DNA of 36,030 nucleotides from the NCBI GenBank assembly GCA_007122875.1, contig SKSS01000010.1:1-36030 (forward strand), given 5' to 3'. The position numbers and the translations under genes are program-made. A model generated the notes under the pieces. The model made no database searches and was not told where the DNA came from. It saw only the letters and a program-made list of their open reading frames with translations. Of this stretch, positions 24,575 through 32,532 are shown piece by piece. Every line of letters begins with the position of its first letter. Within the stretch, counting starts at the first letter, position 1. The DNA is from Salinarchaeum sp. (GTDB taxonomy: Archaea > Halobacteriota > Halobacteria > Halobacteriales > QS-1-68-20).

Positions 24575-24859
24575 TCAGGGAAATTCATCGTAGATTGAGG
24601 ACCGATGACCGATCGCGCCGACCTGCATCACGCTCATCTCACGGTCGAACCGGACGATAGCCCGATAGTTGCCGACCCGTACCGACTGCCAGGGCTTCGC
24701 ACCAGTCAGGGGTTTGGCGAACTCCGGCGGGTCGCGGAACTCGTCGGTTACCACCGCGTCGAATTTATCGAGTAGCCGTTGCTGAGTTTCGGCGTCGAGT
24801 GCGTCAAGGCCGTCTGCTGCCCTTTCGGAGAGTTCCCACGTCCACTCGTCGTCATTCAT
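24575..24859 (-). CDS. RelE/ParE-superfamily toxin
   Basis: 94 aa from the ATG at 24859, which overlaps the antitoxin gene end by 8 nt. The sequence WTWELSERAADGLDALDAETQQRLLDKFDAVV gives the two N-terminal helices, and FAKPLTGAKPWQSVRVGNYRAIVRFDREMSVMQVGAIGHRSSIYD the RelE/ParE beta sheet, with the basic KPW-SVRVGNYRAI strand and the C-terminal GHRSSIYDEF containing the usual His-Arg and Tyr. RelE-type members cleave mRNA on the ribosome, ParE-type members act on gyrase; the GHRxxIY end favours the RelE-like group. The antitoxin gene lies directly upstream. The stop is 9 nt from the end of the broken GNAT gene. Confidence 0.85.
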   Translation of the reverse strand: MNDDEWTWELSERAADGLDALDAETQQRLLDKFDAVVTDEFRDPPEFAKPLTGAKPWQSVRVGNYRAIVRFDREMSVMQVGAIGHRSSIYDEFP

Positions 24860-25124
24860 CCGTTCCGAATCGCTCTCGTGCTTCCTCGGCACTTACCGTC
24901 TCTCCTGCGTCGAACTGTCGTTCGCTCTCCAACAGGTCTTCAAGCGTTCGCTTCGACAGGCGCGTTCCGTACACCGCATCCCGGAGCGCCTCACGCATGA
25001 ACTCCGAACGCGAGTTGTAGCCTTGTTCCTGCCACTGCTCGTCTAAGTCTGCGAGGAAATCCTTCGGAAGCCGGAGATTCACCTTCTCGTCGCTCCCGTC
25101 AGCGGCGGTGTCGGATTGAGCCAT
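24852..25124 (-). CDS. Ribbon-helix-helix antitoxin
   Basis: 90 aa from the ATG at 25124 (MAQSDTAADGSDEKVNLRLPKDFLADL). Upstream in-frame codons would read through the palindromic operator and are not family-like. EKVNLRLPKDFLADLDEQWQEQGYNSRSEFMREALRDAV is a classic RHH domain: DNA-contact strand VNLRLP, then two helices around the NSRSEF turn. Residues ~55-90 (LSKRTLEDLLESERQFDAGETVSAEEARERFG) form the toxin-binding tail. It precedes and overlaps the RelE-type toxin gene, the standard antitoxin-first order, and should repress its own promoter through the palindrome at 25130-25147. Confidence 0.87.
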   Translation of the reverse strand: MAQSDTAADGSDEKVNLRLPKDFLADLDEQWQEQGYNSRSEFMREALRDAVYGTRLSKRTLEDLLESERQFDAGETVSAEEARERFGTDE

Positions 25125-25129
25125 ACGTT

Positions 25130-25147
25130 GTAGTACGTGCGTACTAC
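25130..25147. promoter_or_regulatory. Palindromic operator of the RHH/RelE module
   Basis: GTAGTACG (25130-25137) and CGTACTAC (25140-25147) form a perfect 8-bp inverted repeat with a 2-nt spacer, ending 5 nt upstream of the antitoxin ATG (25124). Size, symmetry and position fit an RHH dimer-pair operator for autoregulation. Binding by this antitoxin is inferred. Confidence 0.7.
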
Positions 25148-25149
25148 CC

Positions 25150-25624
25150 AAGAGTGTTCGGCTTCCCGGAGTCATTGAGGGGGGCCGGTTCAACATCGGA
25201 GAAAACGGCAATATCGACACGAGTCTTTGACATCAGTCCGAGACCTGAGCAAGGTAGAGCAACGGGACAGTCGGTGAAATCGCATCCGCGAGAGGACGGC
25301 CGCGTATGCCACGGGATCGCGTTCGACAGCCCCCAGCGAACCCGAACGGCCGTGTGGTTGTACCAATCCATCGGATGGAGCGACGATCACGTAGTGCCCC
25401 CCGTTCGGCAATGCAGGAGCCGCACGGATGCAGCCCCCTCCCCCCAGTGTACCACTCAACCGGAACTGGACCTGCTCAGAGGAGCAGCACCGCCCCGCGA
25501 CGGCGCACACCCTAGGATACACCTCCCAAAAAGCCCCGTCACTAACTGTTTTGGACGAGCCCTCACCGCTCACCGATTCACCTCGAACCACTCCACCGCG
25601 AAGTCCACGAGCGGCCGACGACGC
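25150..25624. other. Gene-poor stretch, possibly containing a decayed transposase end
   Basis: No intact gene is visible over about 475 nt. On the minus strand around 25300-25371, three frames read together suggest a frameshifted integrase/transposase C-terminus: DWYNHT in one frame, RP in the second, and SLGAVERDPVAYAA in the third, recalling the WYN-x2-RPH-x2-L block of DDE integrases. The rest shows no recognisable protein. Open frames across it are not family-like and have a composition unlike neighbouring haloarchaeal genes, including more Cys and Ser. Confidence 0.3.
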
Positions 25625-26164
25625 TCACCGAACCGGAATCTCGATGTCGGCGAGCATCGAGCCGGTCGGGACGTGAACGATTCGGACGACGACGGTGTCC
25701 CCCGGAGCGAGCGACACCCCGTCGTCGCGATAGCTCTTGATTCGGAAGCCGATACGCTCGCCAGAGTCCCACTCGCCGCCCTCGAACGCCGGTCCCACCA
25801 GTCGGTTCTCCCGGCGATCCACGATGTCATCACCGTCGACGCTTTCGGCTGGCAGCGCCCCGGCAGTCGGCAGGCCAACGAGACGCGTCCCCCGGTCGTA
25901 CTCCGGAAGCGAAACCACGAGTTCGATCTCCTCGGCCGGAATCGAATCGCCCCGATCGTGGCGAATCGTCACCCGCTGGTCGTCGCCGGGACTGGCGGCC
26001 GTTGCCACCGGCGGATCGGCGTCCACGAACGCCGTTGGCGGCACCGAGGGGTCGGCGAGCGCGAACGCGGACGCGCCCACGAGCGCCGCGAGGACGACGG
26101 TTACGGCAACGAGCGCGACGATCCCGATGACGGGAACCACCGCACGGGAGTCGGGCGGGGACAT
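25625..26164 (-). CDS. Archaeal type IV pilin-like protein
   Basis: 179 aa. A short N-terminus MSPPDSR leads to AVVPVIGIVALVAVTVVLAA, the hydrophobic H-domain of archaeal type IV pilins, with a prepilin peptidase site expected near DSR|AVVPVIG. The remainder (about 40-179) is an acidic all-beta head, including DQRVTIRHDRGDSIPAEEIELVVS and PGDTVVVRIVHVPTG, a pattern common in haloarchaeal pilins (DUF1628-type). A TATA-like CTTTTTG lies about 27-34 nt upstream. Likely exported by Sec, processed by a prepilin peptidase, and assembled in pili or left as a surface protein. No pilus ATPase or membrane platform gene is nearby. Confidence 0.8.
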   Translation of the reverse strand: MSPPDSRAVVPVIGIVALVAVTVVLAALVGASAFALADPSVPPTAFVDADPPVATAASPGDDQRVTIRHDRGDSIPAEEIELVVSLPEYDRGTRLVGLPTAGALPAESVDGDDIVDRRENRLVGPAFEGGEWDSGERIGFRIKSYRDDGVSLAPGDTVVVRIVHVPTGSMLADIEIPVR

Positions 26165-26267
26165 TGGGGAAGGGTGGTCCCGTTCTCACTCAAAAAGGTT
26201 TCGTGCGGAGACTCACGCCGGCCGGGAGGACGGTCAGAGATGCGGCTGTCGGTGCTCCCTCGTCCGA

Positions 26268-27059
26268 TCAACCGTCGGGATACGCGGCTGCGAGTTCGTC
26301 TAGAGATTCGTGATCGCGGGTGATGTGTGGCACGGTGAGCGGGGAGACGCTGACCCGTCCTTCGACGATGGCTCGTCGGTCGGTTCCCTCGCCCGCGTCG
26401 ACCTCGCCAGCACCGAGACGCTCCCAGACGCGGTCGTGGAGGGTGACGCGGTCGCCGTTCCGGGTGGCGTCCATCTCGTAGGCGGTCGCCGGCCGGGTCA
26501 CCTCCATTCGTTTCGGTTCTCCCGTGGGGAGCGGTGCGTTGAGGTTGAGGTAGTCTGCGGCCTCGAACAGGCCGGTTCCGAACCCACGCTCGACGAGGTA
26601 GCGTGCGGCCCGAGCGGCCTCGGCGTAGTTATCCTGGACGGCGACGACCTCTTCGAAGTCATCGGGATCCCGAGGCGGGACGTACAGCGAGACCGCCATC
26701 GCGGGCACGCCGAAGAAGGCGGCCTCGACCGCAGCGCTGACCGTCCCCGACCGTCCGAGGACGTACGAACCGAGGTTCGCCCCCTGGTTACAGCCGGCGA
26801 CGACCAGATCCGGCGGCTCCGCGAGCGAGCGAAGGCCGGCGATGACACAGTCGACGGGCGTCCCGCCGATGGCGTAGCCGAGATCTCGCTCCTCGACGGA
26901 GACCGATTCGTAGGAGATCGACCGTCCGGTCGCGCTCTGATTTTCGGCGGGTGCGACGACCGTCACGTCGGCGATCGAAGACAGCGCGTCGTAGAGGGCG
27001 CGAAGGCCGGCGCTCTCGATCCCGTCGTCGTTGGTCAGCAGAATCGTTGGGGGTTCCAT
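26268..27059 (-). CDS. surE: 5'/3'-nucleotidase SurE
   Basis: 263 aa from the ATG at 27059 (MEPPTILLTNDDGIESAGLRAL); a longer in-frame extension overlaps the methyltransferase gene and is not SurE-like. The metal site is complete: N10-D11-D12 region (TNDDG), the Ser/Asn segment PAENQSATGRS and GCNQGANLG. SurE is a divalent-metal-dependent nucleoside monophosphate phosphatase and exopolyphosphatase family in bacteria and archaea. A weak TATA-like GCTTTTGAGG is about 25-32 nt upstream. The pilin gene lies 103 nt downstream with its own promoter. Confidence 0.93.
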   Translation of the reverse strand: MEPPTILLTNDDGIESAGLRALYDALSSIADVTVVAPAENQSATGRSISYESVSVEERDLGYAIGGTPVDCVIAGLRSLAEPPDLVVAGCNQGANLGSYVLGRSGTVSAAVEAAFFGVPAMAVSLYVPPRDPDDFEEVVAVQDNYAEAARAARYLVERGFGTGLFEAADYLNLNAPLPTGEPKRMEVTRPATAYEMDATRNGDRVTLHDRVWERLGAGEVDAGEGTDRRAIVEGRVSVSPLTVPHITRDHESLDELAAAYPDG

Positions 27060-27148
27060 GTCTCCCGGCTGGCAGCGCCACCTCAAAAGCACTCCGGCAT
27101 CCGATCGTGGCTGTTCGATCGTGATCTCGCCGTCAATCGAGCCACCCG

Positions 27149-28576
27149 TCAAACGGGAATCCGATCGACCACGACGTCGTCGTCGACGACGAGGTTGTAC
27201 GCCTCCTCGTCGTCGTTCCAGAGGACGAGGACGCCCTCGAAGGCGAGGAGATCGCCGTAGTCCGCCGCGAGGAGATCGCGATTGAGCGCCGTCTCGCGGG
27301 TCATCACGGCGAAGTGCCCGACGGATTCGCTCCCGTCGCTCACCTTGAGCACCGGGTTTCCATCGTCGGTCAGGTCGTGGCTCAGCTTCGCGGCGAGGAT
27401 GTCGATCCGTTCGGTGACGTGTCGATCCATGTCGGCCATCCGTGCGAATCGATCCGGGTCCGGTTCGACCGTGACCCGGCGACGGCCGTCCGGCCGCAAA
27501 ACCGCGTACGAGAACCGAACGGAGACGTTGACGAACGTCCCGCTTTCGTCGTCGAGCGCCCGCTGAAACGGCGGCACGTCGAGATCCGGCTTCACGTCGA
27601 ACGACCAGCACTCCTCGGTGGGGTGCTCGCCGGGCCAGAGTCTGACGGTTGGGGCGTACACCGAACAGTCCCCACGCTCGTCGGCCAGCGCGCGCTCGAC
27701 GGCGCGGAGTCCGATGCTGGTGTTCCGATCGGCGGGCGCGATCGCCACCAACGAGCCATCGGACGCGAGCGCATCGAGATACCTCGCGGTGACCTCCACG
27801 GGACGATCGAGTTCCGAGAGCACGTTTGCGAGTACGACGAGGTCCCACTCCGTGTCGGATCCGTCTTCGCTCCCGTCGAGGGTCGCCGGATCGAACGCTT
27901 CCGCCGTCGTCCGGTGGACCGTCGTTCGGACGTTACGGCCAGTCTCGTCGAGCAGTTCGTTCAGGGTGTCCGCAGCCTCGTCGCTTGGCTCGACGGCGTG
28001 GTACTCGACGAGGGCGTCGTCCGGGAGCGAATCGAACAGGCCGAGCGCCGGTCCACCGACGCCAGCACCGATGTCGAGCACGCGGAGCGCCCGCGGGAGC
28101 AAGCCGTCCCGAGCGAGTTCGTCGATCACGTACCGTCCGACGGCATAGTAGTTGGGGAGGTGGTAGATCGCGTATCCGAGCGCCGCGAGGTCGTCGTACT
28201 CGACGGGCCGCCCCCGATAGTAGTGCTCTTTGAATTGGCGGATCCGTTCGCGGAGGCGATCCGCTGACGTGCCGTCGTTCCACCCGGGGCCGAACCGTTC
28301 GACGAGCAGGTGTTCGACCCGGCGCGTGTACTCGTCGGGAAACGCGGTCACCGGCTCCCCGCCGTCCGGGATCGGCTCGTCGGAAACGGGGACGAACGTC
28401 CCGTCCTCGCGTTCGATCAGTCCGAGGTCGAACGCCTCCTCACGGATCACCTGCCTGACCGCGGCGGGGTGGGGATGGCCCTCGACGTACTCGGCGATCT
28501 CCTCGGGATCGAGCGGCCGAACGTTTCGAAGGTACTTTGCGTTGTCGACCACCCGCTGTCGTCGGTCGGGATTCAT
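27149..28576 (-). CDS. Rsm22-like (METTL17-related) SAM-dependent methyltransferase
   Basis: 475 aa, overlapping the tyrA stop by ATGA. Residues 1-135 are a helical N-terminal region. The Rossmann methyltransferase domain starts near residue 160 with LRVLDIGAGVGGPALGLF (motif I) and continues with EYHAVEPSDEA and WDLVVLANVLSEL. The Rsm22-like block DCSVYAPTVRLWPGEHPTEECWSF holds the only two cysteines of the protein (C304, C323); mitochondrial relatives use four cysteines for an iron-sulfur cluster, so a cluster is unlikely to be bound the same way here. Family members associate with the small ribosomal subunit. Substrate and catalytic activity are unknown. Family call is moderately sure. Confidence 0.8.
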   Translation of the reverse strand: MNPDRRQRVVDNAKYLRNVRPLDPEEIAEYVEGHPHPAAVRQVIREEAFDLGLIEREDGTFVPVSDEPIPDGGEPVTAFPDEYTRRVEHLLVERFGPGWNDGTSADRLRERIRQFKEHYYRGRPVEYDDLAALGYAIYHLPNYYAVGRYVIDELARDGLLPRALRVLDIGAGVGGPALGLFDSLPDDALVEYHAVEPSDEAADTLNELLDETGRNVRTTVHRTTAEAFDPATLDGSEDGSDTEWDLVVLANVLSELDRPVEVTARYLDALASDGSLVAIAPADRNTSIGLRAVERALADERGDCSVYAPTVRLWPGEHPTEECWSFDVKPDLDVPPFQRALDDESGTFVNVSVRFSYAVLRPDGRRRVTVEPDPDRFARMADMDRHVTERIDILAAKLSHDLTDDGNPVLKVSDGSESVGHFAVMTRETALNRDLLAADYGDLLAFEGVLVLWNDDEEAYNLVVDDDVVVDRIPV

Positions 28577-29313
28577 TGTTCGCCCGCGGATCGGTAGAGT
28601 CGCTCGAAGGTCGGTCGATCGGCATCGGCGATTTCCCTGGCGACTTGGGCGACATCCTCGGCTCCGTCGAACGCGTCCTGAATTTCGGCGTACACCGCCG
28701 GTTGGCCGTCGGTCACGAGATCGACGAGGTCGTCGAGGCGTGTCGAAACCGGCGTCGAAAATCGCTCGGGAACGTCGTCGGCCGCCAGTGCATACGCGAG
28801 GACTGCCGCGTGAGCTTTCGCCTGAATCGACTCCATCGCGGCGTCGTGTTCCTCCGGCGTGGTCTCGAAGAGCCGGTTCCCGCCGTCGGTGAGGGCGTCA
28901 CAGATCGCGTCGGTCACCGGACCCGGCACGTCGGAGACGGCTGCAATCCGTCCGGGTGCCCGTTCGGAGGCGAACAGGGGGTGGAGGCTCAGTCGCTCCC
29001 GGTCGGGTGCGTGGGTAGCCATCGCCGCCACCGGTTCGCTCATCACGCCAGTCACGTCGACGATCGCTCGCTCGGCACGGTCGGCATGCTCCGCGATGGC
29101 CTCCTCGACGGCCGAAATCGGAACGGCGAGACAGACGATGCCGAAGCGTTCCGTTCCGTCGAGATCGCAGGTCCGCCCGCCGACGGCGTCCGCCGCGGTC
29201 GCCGCTGCGTCGGAATCGATGTCGGTGAAGGCGATCTCTGCGCCCAGCTCGTCGCGCAGCGTGTGCGCGAACCAGCGTCCCATCTCGCCAGCGCCGACGA
29301 TCAGCGCGTCCAT
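28573..29313 (-). CDS. tyrA: Prephenate dehydrogenase
   Basis: 246 aa from the ATG at 29313 (MDALIVGAGEMGRWFAHTLRDELG). The frame continues upstream, but a TATA element CCTTTTACC sits 24-32 nt before this ATG. The N-terminal NAD(P)-binding fold has G-x-G-x2-G (VGAGEMG) and acidic residues after strand 2 (FTDIDSD). Next come VCLAVPISAVEEAI, AIVDVTGVMSEPV and the substrate-binding SLHPLFASERAPGRI (family H-P-[ML]-F-G-P). It oxidatively decarboxylates prephenate to 4-hydroxyphenylpyruvate in tyrosine synthesis. It lacks a fused ACT or mutase domain. First gene of an operon with the Rsm22-like gene. Confidence 0.9.
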   Translation of the reverse strand: MDALIVGAGEMGRWFAHTLRDELGAEIAFTDIDSDAAATAADAVGGRTCDLDGTERFGIVCLAVPISAVEEAIAEHADRAERAIVDVTGVMSEPVAAMATHAPDRERLSLHPLFASERAPGRIAAVSDVPGPVTDAICDALTDGGNRLFETTPEEHDAAMESIQAKAHAAVLAYALAADDVPERFSTPVSTRLDDLVDLVTDGQPAVYAEIQDAFDGAEDVAQVAREIADADRPTFERLYRSAGEQ

Positions 29314-29634
29314 CGAGACGCGATAGCCGGTCTCACGGTAAAAGGGGTTCGCTCCACCCGCCGAGGGGTAAGCCGATGGCAACGGTGGACGAGCGATCGG
29401 CACGCACTCACTGGGTGGCTTAACGACGTTAGCACGGCTCCAACGCCGGTGTAGGGTCCCATTGGTCCGCCACACAGTGCTGAACGGTCGACCCCGTTTA
29501 TCCCTTCATCTGTTGGCTCTCCGCATCCGGGCGCGGAGTGCCGGACAGCCTGCAGGGGCGGCATCTGTCGCGGGCGGCGATAGCGACTGCTCTGTTACGG
29601 GCGGAAGCCGGCAGTCGGCGTCCGAACCCAGCAC
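29314..29634. other. Divergent intergenic region between tyrA and the acidic sugar-dehydrogenase gene
   Basis: 321 nt with no credible gene. It holds the tyrA promoter (TATA element near 29337-29345, minus strand) and, on the plus strand, a TATA-like TTTATCCC at 29497-29504. The latter is 131 nt before the downstream ATG, implying a 5' leader of about 100 nt if used, unlike the leaderless genes nearby. No tRNA T-loop, riboswitch or strong hairpin was recognised. Confidence 0.5.
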
Positions 29635-32469
29635 ATGAGCCAACACGATAGTAACTGGACGGTCGATTCGGACGCGATGGCCGGGTACCGTCGATCGTTC
29701 CTCAAGGCGATGGCGACGACTGGCGTCGCAGCGGGTGTCGGGTCCGGCGTTACGGCCGCACACGCACAGATGGACGACGAGGACGACGAACTCGACGAGG
29801 ACGACGAGATGCCTGCCGCGGATGTTCCCGTTGCAGGAGCGTTTCCGACGGGAGCCGCGGTCGGACTCCAACGGGTCGCGTCGGATCTTCCGGGACCGAC
29901 GGGCTTCGAGTACGTCGAAGACGGTGACGAGACGCGTCATTTCATCGTCACGCAGATGGGACAGATATACGAGTTAGACGATACGGATGTCGAGGAAGAA
30001 CCGGACGTAGACGACGAACCGGATGTGGATGACGAACCGGACGTAGACGTGGTCACCGACGAGTACGTACTGGCAGGTGCCACACCCGGCTGGATCGGCG
30101 AGGAACCGGAGGAGATCGCCGGCGAGGAGAACCCAACGCTCGAACTCGTCGCCGGGGAGACGTACACGATCACGTGGGAGAACGTGGACGGGGATCCCCA
30201 CAACATCGTGATTCTCGACGCCGATGAGGGAATCATCGAGCAGACAGAGATCATCAGCGAACAGGGCGAAACGCAGTCGTTGGAGTTCGAGGCCACCGAG
30301 GAGATGGATCAGTACGTCTGTGAGGTCCATCCCGGCACCATGGTGGGTGATTTCGATGTCATCGACGAGGTGGACGATGATGTCGAGGACGAACCCGAAA
30401 TCGACGACGAAGACGATGAGGTCGATGACGAAGACGACGAACTCGACGATGCTGATGACGACGACATCGACGACAACGACGAACCAACTGCGGTAGCCAC
30501 CCCTGACGAGATGGGTCTATTCCTCGACCTCGAGGATCGACTCATCGACCTCGGGATCGGGGAACTCGGCGACTACGACGAGCGTGGACTCCTCGGAGCG
30601 ACGTTCCACCCCGACTTCGAGGAGACGCGTACACTCTACGTGCGGTACAGTGCGCCACTCCCGGACGACTTCGAAGAGAACGACGTGGGCGTAGACGACG
30701 ACGTTGACGTTGACGACGAGGACGACGAGATTGAGGTAGATGACGAGGACGACGAAATCGACGATACGGATGATGATATCGAGGTTGACGACGAGGACGA
30801 CGACATCGAGGTTGACGACGAGGACGACGAAGTCGAAGAGGAAACCTATGACCACCTGGACGTACTCGCGGAATTCCACGTCCCTGAGGGCGAAGACGCC
30901 GCCGATCCTGACTCCGAGCGAGTAATCTTAGAGATTCCGCAGCCACAGGACAACCACAACGGCGGATCACTCGCATTCGGTCCCGACGGGTATCTGTACT
31001 CGGCGATGGGAGACGGTGGAAACGTCCACGACATTGGTTTCGGCCACGTCGAAGACTGGTACGAAGAGAACGAGGGTGGGAACGGACAGGATACCAGCCA
31101 GAACCTCCACGGCGGTATTCTCCGTCTCGATGTCGACGACGTGGAAAACGACATCGACGACGAGGATGACGAGACAGACGTTGATGACGAGGACGACGAG
31201 ATAGACGTTGACGACGAAGATGATGACATTGATGTCGACGACGAAGATGATGACATTGATGTCGACGACGAAGATGACGAGATAGACGTTGACGACGACC
31301 ACCCGTATGACGAGTACGGCTTAACGCGCGATTACGACGTTCCGGACGACAATCCACTGGTCGACGAGGAGGGTGAACTCGACGAGTACTACGCCTGGGG
31401 ATTCCGCAACGCGTGGGGAATGTCGATCGACGACGACGGAAACGTCTGGGTGACGGACGCCGGACAACACGCCGTCGAGTCGGTGTATCAGGTCGAGATG
31501 GGCGGCAACTACAGCTGGAACGTAAAGGAAGGGTCGGTGTGCTTCAGTCCCGAGACGCCGCTCGATCCGCCGGAGGACTGCCCGGACGAGACGCCGGAGG
31601 ATGTCCGTGGTGGGGAGCCACTCCGGGATCCGATCGCGGAGTATCAGCATCAGCGGATCTCCGAGGCGTTCATCGACAGCTCCGTTGTCGTCCGCGGACA
31701 GCGATACGACGGTGACGCGATCGGCGAACTCGGAAACGCGTTCGTCTTCGGCAACTGGAGCAGTGAGGGCGTCGTCGAACCGGACGGAGAGCTACTGGCC
31801 GCCATCCCACCTGAGGAAGTCGACGACGATGATGACGACGACCTCGACGACGATGATGACCTCAACGATGACGAGGTAGACGTTGACGACGAGGACGACG
31901 AAATCGAGGTCGACGACGAAGATGACGAGGTCGACATCGACGATGAGGATGACTTCAACGATGACGGGGTAGACGATGACGACGACCTCGAAGATGACGA
32001 TTTCGAAGACGATGACGTGGACGAGGCCGAGACCGACATCGAGTTCCCGCCGGACGACGAACTCGTGGAGGTCGAGCAGCGATGGGATCTCGAAGAGTTA
32101 GTGATCGAGGGTGCCGAAGACGAGCAGCTCAACCGGTACATCTACGGTGTCGACCGGGACGAAAACGGCGAGCTGTACGTCCTGACGAACACGGACTACC
32201 GTCCGTTCCCAGAGACCGGTGAAGTGTACCGGGTCGTCCCGCCGGAGGAGGGCGAGGAAATTCCCGCGCCCGATCCGGAGGACGTGGAAGTAGCCGAGGA
32301 GGAAGACCCAGAAGAGGAAGAGCCGGACGACGACCCTGACGACGAAGAGGAGTTCCCCGACGACGACGAGGACGACGAGATAGACGTTGATGACGAGGAC
32401 GACGACATCGATGACGACGAGATAGACGTTGACGACGAAGACGACGAAGACGACGAGAACGACTACTAA
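29635..32469 (+). CDS. Tat-exported cupredoxin / glucose-sorbosone dehydrogenase-like fusion with seven Asp-rich blocks
   Basis: 944 aa. Residues 1-44 are a Tat signal: R19-R20-S-F-L-K, a hydrophobic stretch, then AHA before Q45. A cupredoxin domain (about 143-244) has copper ligands H189, C229, H232 and M236 (CEVHPGTM). A GSDH/PQQ-type beta-propeller surrounds it: ERGLLGATFHPDF (near 316), NHNGGSLAFGPDGYLY (H441), WGFRNAWG (R591, N592), GGNYSWNVKEG, and the last blade ending near 875. The domains are broken by blocks of Asp/Glu at ~46-58, 115-142, 245-283, 353-407, 501-557, 729-803 and 880-944, built largely from a 9-residue unit like I-D-V-D-D-E-D-D-E. The blocks fall in propeller or linker positions. 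Likely a cell-surface oxidoreductase; cofactor and substrate unproven. Confidence 0.85.
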   Translation: MSQHDSNWTVDSDAMAGYRRSFLKAMATTGVAAGVGSGVTAAHAQMDDEDDELDEDDEMPAADVPVAGAFPTGAAVGLQRVASDLPGPTGFEYVEDGDETRHFIVTQMGQIYELDDTDVEEEPDVDDEPDVDDEPDVDVVTDEYVLAGATPGWIGEEPEEIAGEENPTLELVAGETYTITWENVDGDPHNIVILDADEGIIEQTEIISEQGETQSLEFEATEEMDQYVCEVHPGTMVGDFDVIDEVDDDVEDEPEIDDEDDEVDDEDDELDDADDDDIDDNDEPTAVATPDEMGLFLDLEDRLIDLGIGELGDYDERGLLGATFHPDFEETRTLYVRYSAPLPDDFEENDVGVDDDVDVDDEDDEIEVDDEDDEIDDTDDDIEVDDEDDDIEVDDEDDEVEEETYDHLDVLAEFHVPEGEDAADPDSERVILEIPQPQDNHNGGSLAFGPDGYLYSAMGDGGNVHDIGFGHVEDWYEENEGGNGQDTSQNLHGGILRLDVDDVENDIDDEDDETDVDDEDDEIDVDDEDDDIDVDDEDDDIDVDDEDDEIDVDDDHPYDEYGLTRDYDVPDDNPLVDEEGELDEYYAWGFRNAWGMSIDDDGNVWVTDAGQHAVESVYQVEMGGNYSWNVKEGSVCFSPETPLDPPEDCPDETPEDVRGGEPLRDPIAEYQHQRISEAFIDSSVVVRGQRYDGDAIGELGNAFVFGNWSSEGVVEPDGELLAAIPPEEVDDDDDDDLDDDDDLNDDEVDVDDEDDEIEVDDEDDEVDIDDEDDFNDDGVDDDDDLEDDDFEDDDVDEAETDIEFPPDDELVEVEQRWDLEELVIEGAEDEQLNRYIYGVDRDENGELYVLTNTDYRPFPETGEVYRVVPPEEGEEIPAPDPEDVEVAEEEDPEEEEPDDDPDDEEEFPDDDEDDEIDVDDEDDDIDDDEIDVDDEDDEDDENDY
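31210..31290 (+). repeat. 27-nt coding tandem repeat in an Asp-rich block
   Basis: 31210-31236 and 31237-31263 are identical 27-nt units, and 31264-31290 is a diverged third copy. Each encodes nine residues of the D-D-E-D-D-D-I-D-V type. Related degenerate units occur at about 30691-30840, 31135-31209, 31870-31950 and 32370-32450. The identity of two neighbours indicates recent in-frame duplication. Confidence 0.8.
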
Positions 32470-32532
32470 TCGTCCCACTCTGCGGATTCTTTTTCGGTGA
32501 GAAAACGAGCGTCGGAAGGGGAACGACCGCCG

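Noticed and set aside
25154-26323. 389-aa plus-strand frame across the empty stretch and pilin gene
   Set aside because: It is opposite a good pilin gene with signal and promoter, and the product resembles no protein family.
28537-29454. 305-aa plus-strand frame opposite tyrA
   Set aside because: tyrA on the minus strand has all dehydrogenase motifs; this frame is its shadow.
30542-31357. 271-aa Arg/His-rich antisense frame over the acidic dehydrogenase gene
   Set aside because: Composition is the reverse-strand shadow of GAC-GAT-GAA repeats; the sense frame has a signal peptide and conserved domains.
30691-32450. CRISPR-like array of ~27-nt repeats
   Set aside because: The units are contiguous without unique spacers, keep a reading frame and encode a 9-residue protein repeat.
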